A stretch of DNA of 64,000 bases from CAVYBY01 sp963766935 (lineage in GTDB: Bacteria > Actinomycetota > UBA4738 > HRBIN12), in the NCBI GenBank assembly GCA_963766935.1, contig CAVYBY010000009.1, positions 186,001-250,000 of the forward strand. Direction: 5' to 3'. The position numbers and the translations under genes were made by a program. Positions within the stretch are counted from its first letter, which is position 1; each line of letters begins with the position of its first letter. The notes under the pieces were generated by a model that was not told the DNA's origin, made no database searches, and saw only the letters and a program-made list of their open reading frames with translations. Shown here piece after piece: positions 59,343 through 64,000 of the stretch.

Positions 59343-61265
59343 GTGCCGGCCCTCGATGACGCAATCGCAGGGCTGAACGACGCCCAGCGCGAAGCAGCAT
59401 TGGCGGTCCGCGGGCCGGTTGCAATCCTCGCCGGCGCGGGCACCGGCAAGACGACCACCATCACGAGTCGCATCGCCTGTCAGATCCACACCGGCACGTT
59501 CACCGCGTCGCAGATCCTCGCGGTCACGTTCACCGACAAGGCCGCCCGGGAGCTGAAGCGCCGGCTCACGAAGCTCGGCGCCGAGGGTGTCGAGGCCCGG
59601 ACGTTTCACGCCGCCGCGCTCTCGCAGCTTTCGCGGTTGTGGGCGACACACACCGGACATGAGCTGCCGTCGGTGCTCGATCACAAGGCGCCGCTGATCG
59701 CGTCGCTCGCGAGCGGCCTGCCGGTGCCGCACAAGTTCATTCCGCGTCGCGAGCTGGCCGGCGAGATCGAGTGGGCGAAGAACCGGATGATCGCGCCCGG
59801 GGACTATCTCGACGCGCTGGACGGCCACGAGCCGCCGGTCCCGGCGGAGCTGATGCTGGGCGTCTACGAGGGCTACGAGAAGCGCAAGCAGGCGACGGAC
59901 CGGTTGGACTTCGAAGACATGCTCGGGCTCGCGGTCCGGATGTTCGACGAGTACCCCGACGCGATCGCCGAGGTGCGCTCGCGCTTCTCGGCGTTCACCG
60001 TGGACGAGTTCCAGGACGTGAACCCGTTGCAGGCCGCGCTGCTGGATCGCTGGCTGGGCGAACGTGAAGACCTGTGCGTGGTCGGGGACGACTACCAGAC
60101 CATCTACGCGTTCACCGGCGCGTCCCCCGAGCACCTGCTGGAGTTCCCGAAGCGGTTCCTGGACGCGAAGGTGATTCAGCTGGAGGAGAACTATCGGTCC
60201 TCGCCTCAGGTGCTCGACCTGGCGAACCGGCTCTCGGAGCATCTGGGCGGGTTCCGCAAGACGCTCCGGGCGACGAAACCGTCCGGGCCAAAGCCGGTCG
60301 TCAAGGTCGCGGCCGACGAGCGGGCCGGGATCCGCGCGGTCGTGGATGCCGTCCGAAAGCTCCACGCCAACGAGGACCTGCCGCTCGAGGAGATGGCGGT
60401 GCTCTACCGGATCAACGCGCGTTCGGAGCCGTTGGAGGAAGCTTTTGCGGCCGCGGGCATCCCGTATCAGGTGCGCGACGGCGCGTTCCTTCGCCGGCCG
60501 GGCCCGCGATCGGTGCTTGCCCGGTTGAAGCGCGCCAAGGGCGGGTCGCTCGTCGAGCTTGTCGAGAGCGTGACCGACCAGCTCGGGTACGACCCGAAGT
60601 CGACGTCGGACGCCGACGAAGAGATCACGCGTCAGTCCGACCTGGCGCGAATGCGGTCGCTGGCGGCCGAGTTCGCCGACGCGCAGCCGGATGGCGACCC
60701 CGCCGCGTTTCTGGCCGAGCTGTCGAAGCGCTTCTCGGTCGAGGAGAGCGGCCGCGGTGTGAACCTCCTCACGTACCACCGCGCCAAGGGTCTCGAGTTC
60801 GACGCGGTGTTCCTGCCGAAGCTCGTCGACGGTGAGCTGCCGTTCCGGTCGGGCCGGGCGAAGTCCGATCCCGAGGAAGAGCGGCGTCTCCTCTACGTCG
60901 GCATCACGCGGGCGCGGCGCCACCTGTTCCTCAGCTGGTCGACCGAGGGGCGCACGCGTCCCAGCCCGTTCATCGACGAGCTCGGTTTGACGCGGCCGGC
61001 CGGGCGCCAGGCGCAGGTCGGTGCGCGCGCTGCGGTCAAGGTTGGGCGCGGTGGTCCGTTGTTCGACCGGCTGAAGGAATGGCGCCGCAAGCGGGCGCAG
61101 GCCGATGGGGTTCCGGCGTACGTCGTGTTCCACGATCGGACGCTGACCGAGATCGCCGAGCGCAAGCCGAAAGACTGGGCGGATCTGGCGGCCATCTCCG
61201 GCCTCGGCCCATCCAAGCTCGAACGCTATGCGGACGAGGTCTTGGCGATCGTCGCCGGCAACTGA
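59343..61265 (+). CDS. uvrD2: ATP-dependent DNA helicase UvrD2 with HRDC domain
   Basis: 640 residues. SF1A motifs: AGAGTGKTTTITSR (I), AVTFTDKAARELKRR (Ia), FTVDEFQDVNPLQ (II), VVGDDYQTIYAFTGA (III), LEENYRSS (IV), LLTYHRAKGLEFDAV (V), LLYVGITRARRHLFLSW (VI). C-terminal HRDC domain (RTLTEIAERKPKDWADLAAISG). This is the actinobacterial UvrD2 architecture. It unwinds DNA in repair and replication restart. GTG start is supported by a leaderless -10. Confidence 0.92.
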   Translation: MPALDDAIAGLNDAQREAALAVRGPVAILAGAGTGKTTTITSRIACQIHTGTFTASQILAVTFTDKAARELKRRLTKLGAEGVEARTFHAAALSQLSRLWATHTGHELPSVLDHKAPLIASLASGLPVPHKFIPRRELAGEIEWAKNRMIAPGDYLDALDGHEPPVPAELMLGVYEGYEKRKQATDRLDFEDMLGLAVRMFDEYPDAIAEVRSRFSAFTVDEFQDVNPLQAALLDRWLGEREDLCVVGDDYQTIYAFTGASPEHLLEFPKRFLDAKVIQLEENYRSSPQVLDLANRLSEHLGGFRKTLRATKPSGPKPVVKVAADERAGIRAVVDAVRKLHANEDLPLEEMAVLYRINARSEPLEEAFAAAGIPYQVRDGAFLRRPGPRSVLARLKRAKGGSLVELVESVTDQLGYDPKSTSDADEEITRQSDLARMRSLAAEFADAQPDGDPAAFLAELSKRFSVEESGRGVNLLTYHRAKGLEFDAVFLPKLVDGELPFRSGRAKSDPEEERRLLYVGITRARRHLFLSWSTEGRTRPSPFIDELGLTRPAGRQAQVGARAAVKVGRGGPLFDRLKEWRRKRAQADGVPAYVVFHDRTLTEIAERKPKDWADLAAISGLGPSKLERYADEVLAIVAGN

Positions 61266-61271
61266 GGCGGG

Positions 61272-61478
61272 TCAGGCCACCGGCGCGCCGACGGCGTCGA
61301 GCAGCCTCCGGGACGCCTCCGCGACGGCGGCGACGGCGTCCTCGAACGCCTCCGCGTTCTTGCGCGAGGGTTCGCGATACCCGCTCACCTTCCGCACGAA
61401 CTGCAGGGCGGCCGCCCGGACCTCGTCGTCGGTCGCCGGCTCGTCGGCACGTCTGAGGGTCTTGATGGATCGGCACAT
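61272..61478 (-). CDS. DUF2277 family protein
   Basis: 68 residues starting MCRSIKTLRRADEPATDDE and containing AALQFVRKVSGYREPS, hallmarks of DUF2277. Function unknown; small and cytosolic. Conserved Cys at position 2. Confidence 0.88.
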   Translation of the reverse strand: MCRSIKTLRRADEPATDDEVRAAALQFVRKVSGYREPSRKNAEAFEDAVAAVAEASRRLLDAVGAPVA

Positions 61479-61484
61479 GCCCGA

Positions 61485-61490
61485 AGGCTA
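61485..61490 (-). promoter_or_regulatory. -10 element TAGCCT, DUF2277 gene
   Basis: TAGCCT on the minus strand, 6 nt before ATG 61478. Confidence 0.5.
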
Positions 61491-61518
61491 CCCGTGCGCG
61501 CCGCCCGTGCGGCGGCCC

Positions 61519-61524
61519 TAGGAT
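61519..61524 (+). promoter_or_regulatory. -10 element TAGGAT, gene at 61532
   Basis: TAGGAT, 7 nt before ATG 61532. Confidence 0.5.
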
Positions 61525-61531
61525 TCGGCCC

Positions 61532-62137
61532 ATGCCGGCGGGGCGGTACACGGTGATGGACGGGGACGGGCGGCCAGTCGGCAGCGAGTCGTTCCGGTGC
61601 GCGCCCGGGCCGATGGGGTGGCGGTACTTCTCCGAGGTGGACACGCGGGTGCCCGATGTCCATCACGAGATCGTGGACCTCGCGGTCGACTCGGGGTGGC
61701 GTCCCGCTCGGGCCCGGATCGCCACGGGGACGCACGAGATCCTGCTGATCGCCGAGAGCGATCGGCTGACCGGGTACCGCGACGGCGCGCCGCTGGAGAT
61801 CGCGTGGGGGAGCGAGATCGAGCTGGACTATGCCTCGCCGGCGTTCAACGCGGTGACGGCGAATCGGCTCGGACGCAGCGCGGAGATCGATGTCGTGTTC
61901 CTCGAGCCGGTCACGTGCGAGCCGGCGTCGGTGCGGCAGCGCTACGAACGGATCGGCGTCGAAACGGTCGAGACCGCGGTGGGCCGGTTCGAAGCGGTGC
62001 GCTGGCGGTTCACGGACATCTCGAGCGGGTGGACGCGCGACCTGTGGGTGGCGGGCGATGTCGTCGTCGGCTACGAGGGTCTCTTCGAGCTCGAGAGCTA
62101 CGAGCCAGGCGCAAGCGGCCCGACCCCGGTGACCTAG
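61532..62137 (+). CDS. Beta-rich hypothetical protein, possibly lipid/glycolipid-binding
   Basis: 201 residues of regular beta strands without signal peptide (GRYTVMDGDGRPVGSESFRC, RIATGTHEILLIAESD, AEIDVVFLEPVTCEP). The up-and-down strand pattern recalls putative glycolipid-binding or DUF6134-like folds; not certain. Its TAG is immediately followed by the next GTG, so the two genes are coupled. Confidence 0.5.
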   Translation: MPAGRYTVMDGDGRPVGSESFRCAPGPMGWRYFSEVDTRVPDVHHEIVDLAVDSGWRPARARIATGTHEILLIAESDRLTGYRDGAPLEIAWGSEIELDYASPAFNAVTANRLGRSAEIDVVFLEPVTCEPASVRQRYERIGVETVETAVGRFEAVRWRFTDISSGWTRDLWVAGDVVVGYEGLFELESYEPGASGPTPVT

Positions 62138-62138
62138 C

Positions 62139-62711
62139 GTGCGGTTCCCACTCGCGCATTCGGCTCCGGGGCTCGGCATCCTGCTCGGGTTGTTGTTCGT
62201 CTCGGTGGCTGCCGGTCTGGGGGTTCTCGCGTTCGTTCTCTTCAACCCGAGCGGCGCGCGTCCGCCGCGAAGAGGCCTCGCGATCACGGTGGCGGTGCTC
62301 GCCGGCGTGAGCGTGGTGCTCGCCTATGTCTTCCCCGTGGTCATCAAAGGCACGCCGCAGTTCTTGCGGCCCTCGTCGCCGGCCCGGCTCTCGATCGTGT
62401 CTCCCGGCGACGGCGAGGTGGAACGGGGAGACCCGGCGTCGGTGCTCGTCGTGCTGAACCTGGAGGGCGGAACGCTCACGCAGCAGACGTCGTCGCGTCT
62501 GCTTCCGAATGTGGGACACATCCATCTGTACTTGGACGGGACGCTCGTTTCGATGACCGTCGGTTTGCAGGATCGGATCGATGTCGCACCGGGCACGCAC
62601 ACACTCGAGGTCGAGTACGTGGCAACGGATCACGCGCCGTTCAACCCTCGGGTCAGGGCGTCGGTGCCGTTCGAGGTGGCGGATGAGCCGGCGTCTTCGG
62701 CACCCGGCTGA
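62139..62711 (+). CDS. Membrane protein with extracellular DUF4399-like domain
   Basis: 190 residues: two membrane helices (about 12-34 and 47-67), then a beta domain with the His motif GHIHLYLDG and the VAPGTHTLEVEYVATDHAPF strand, as in DUF4399/DUF6130-type domains. Starts GTG 1 bp after the previous stop. Confidence 0.65.
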   Translation: MRFPLAHSAPGLGILLGLLFVSVAAGLGVLAFVLFNPSGARPPRRGLAITVAVLAGVSVVLAYVFPVVIKGTPQFLRPSSPARLSIVSPGDGEVERGDPASVLVVLNLEGGTLTQQTSSRLLPNVGHIHLYLDGTLVSMTVGLQDRIDVAPGTHTLEVEYVATDHAPFNPRVRASVPFEVADEPASSAPG

Positions 62712-62828
62712 CAACCGCCCTTGGAGTCGCGCGTATGCCGCGGTAACGTGGTTTGACCCCTGTACCCGGAGCGCACGCTCTCTTTGCAACCATGAAAACG
62801 CGCGGCCGCCGGCCCGATCTCGCTGGAG
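62712..62828. other. Region upstream of the second phosphoesterase
   Basis: 117 bp. Contains an ATG at 62792 whose frame does not continue into the phosphoesterase. In the phosphoesterase frame a TGA lies upstream of GTG 62829. No signal peptide is encoded in any frame joined to the gene, suggesting a lost or broken 5' end. Confidence 0.4.
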
Positions 62829-63921
62829 GTGCCGGCGTATCTGGGCGCCCAGGTGAGGTTCACGGTCACGACCCCGTCGACGGGGTCCATTCAGGTGGTC
62901 TGCAGGCAAGGCACCACCAACGTCTGGGGCAAGACGCAAAAGGCCAACACGTCGTTCCTGTTCGGCGGTTCGAGCAGCAAGTGGGTGAAGCTCGGCGGAT
63001 CGGCCTCGTGCACGGCGACCTGGTTCAAGATCAAGAAGCACGTTCGTACGACCCTCGGAACGTTGAGTTTCGAGGCGGGCGCGACGAGCCCGACGACGAC
63101 ACCCACGCAGACCTCGACCTCGACTTCGACCAGCACCTCGACTTCGATCAGCACCTCGACTTCGACCAGCACGCCGCCGCCACCACCACCAGGCGCGCCC
63201 GTCGTGCTCGTCTTGCTGGAGAACGCCACGTTCTCCCAAGTCGCGGGGTCGGCGCCGTGGCTCAACGGCGCGGCGGCGCAGGGCCGGCTCTTCACGAACT
63301 ACTCGGCGATCACGCACCCGTCGCTCCCGAACTACGTGGCGCTCTCTTCCGGGGGGATCTGGGGCTGCACGAACGGTTCGACGTGCGGGGCAGACAGCCT
63401 GACGGCCTCCTCGTTCTATGGGCAGCTGGAGTCGGCCGGGATCTCCGTGGGCGAGCTATGCCGAGAACATGACGACGAACTGCCAGGGAACGAATTCCGG
63501 ATCGGGAGCGACCCAATACATCGCGCATCACCAGCCCGTCGTCTACTTCAAGGACGCCCACCAGGCGTGCCTTGCCAGGAGCGTGCCGCTGACGCAGCTC
63601 AACCCGGCGGCGCTGCCGGCGTTCAGCTACATCGAGCCGTCGAACGCGCACAACCTGCACGACGGATCGATCCAGCAGTCGGACACCTGGTTGCGCGCGC
63701 ACCTGCAACCGCTGATCGATGCGGGGGCCGAGGTCATCGTCACGTTCGACGAGGGCGTGATGACGGACCAGACCATCTACACGTTCGCGACCGGCGGGGG
63801 CATCGCGCAGGCCACGGACGGGGCGGCCTACGATCACTACTCGCTGCTCGCGGGTCTGGAGGATCATTTCGGGCTGCCGCGCCTCGCCGCGGCGCAGACG
63901 GCGACGCCGCTGCCGATCTAG
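62829..63921 (+). CDS. Phosphoesterase of the AcpA family (5' end uncertain, one frameshift)
   Basis: N-terminal beta domain (VPAYLGAQVRFTVTTPSTG), a Ser/Thr then Pro linker, and a phosphoesterase domain: APVVLVLLENATFSQV, ITHPSLPNYVALSSGG, FYGQLESAGIS, YIEPSNAHNLHDGS and IVTFDEGVM, matching the enzyme at 51728 step by step. One extra G at 63447 breaks the frame; without it ISWASYAENM continues to the stop at 63921. A signal peptide is expected but not found, so the true start may be elsewhere. Function as for the paralogue, possibly exported. Confidence 0.7.
63117..63170 (+). repeat. 18-bp tandem repeat encoding a Ser/Thr linker
   Basis: Three 18-bp units (63117, 63135, 63153) of ACCTCGACTTCGACCAGC with one substitution in the second, encoding TSTSTS. 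In phase; joins the beta domain to the phosphoesterase domain. Confidence 0.8.
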
Positions 63922-63953
63922 ATCTCCCGGCGCGATCGGCGTCGGGCCGTTGG

Positions 63954-63959
63954 TAGCCT
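63954..63959 (+). promoter_or_regulatory. -10 element TAGCCT, terminal aldo/keto reductase
   Basis: TAGCCT, 6 nt before ATG 63966. Confidence 0.5.
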
Positions 63960-63965
63960 CGGCGG

Positions 63966-64000
63966 ATGCAGACAAAACGGTTGGGTTCGAACGGTCCGGA
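63966..64000 (+). CDS. Aldo/keto reductase, N-terminal fragment
   Basis: Eleven codons before the window edge (MQTKRLGSNGP) match the start of aldo/keto reductases, where the next residues are usually E/V-V-P-x-I-G-x-G. Too short to say more than the family. Confidence 0.5.
   Translation, partial: MQTKRLGSNGP

Overview
GC-rich bacterial chromosome segment (64 kb) that most likely comes from an uncultivated Actinomycetota lineage. Support for this placement: MptB-like polyprenol-phosphomannose mannosyltransferases, a PAC2 protein, UvrD2 with a C-terminal HRDC domain, a DUF2277 protein, a galU-moeA-moaC-membrane-protein cluster resembling the actinobacterial Glp/GlpR (SepX) divisome locus, many GTG starts, and a strong leaderless-gene signature (TAnnnT 6-7 nt before the start codon). 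No phage, transposase, CRISPR array or rRNA was seen; one tRNA-Ala(CGC) is present.

Layout. 1-8 kb: SGNH hydrolase (cut by the window edge), DUF6159 membrane protein, rlmN, a minus-strand GT4 / GH130 / alpha-alpha-barrel glycan cassette, PAC2, ABC ATPase. 8-16 kb: two tandem MptB-like mannosyltransferases, a large polytopic protein, tldD-tldE, uppP. 16-22 kb: secreted lysyl-oxidase-like protein, CpaB/SAF protein, SecD-head-like lipoprotein, mtnP with an FmdB zinc ribbon. 22-27 kb: galU, moeA, moaC, GlpR/SepX-like protein, translin-family protein, tRNA-Ala, YihY-family protein. 27-36 kb: 909-residue secreted propeller/DUF11 protein, GNAT, and an operon of amidohydrolase, two class III aminotransferases and an esterase. 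36-43 kb: membrane adenylate cyclase, pirin, TPR membrane pair, arginase-fold protein, BCP peroxiredoxin, cold-shock protein. 43-49.5 kb: a tightly coupled minus-strand redox operon (small Ser/Thr-rich membrane protein, ApbE, ferric-reductase-like heme protein, NuoF-like flavoprotein, 3-Cys ferredoxin) divergent from two tandem alanine-dehydrogenase-like enzymes. 49-64 kb: methyltransferase, DEAD-box helicase with RTGG repeats, two secreted phosphoesterases, a Tat-exported Cys-rich protein, two aldo/keto reductases (one partial), Rieske oxygenase, a nucleotidyltransferase with a truncated HTH, uvrD2 and small conserved proteins.

How the genes work together. Cell envelope and surface glycans are a recurrent theme (GT4/GH130, MptB pair, UppP, GalU, secreted proteins). 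The moeA-linked membrane protein ties molybdopterin-type genes to cell division. The five-gene redox operon looks like a cytoplasm-to-envelope electron conduit.

Quality caution. At least eleven single-base frameshifts interrupt six otherwise well conserved genes (rlmN, GH130, PAC2, the 12-kb membrane protein, CpaB, terminal phosphoesterase), with one or two more in the SecD-like lipoprotein. Many fall in short homopolymers, so uncorrected sequencing indels are more likely than real pseudogenes. Coordinates of those genes span the repaired reading frame.
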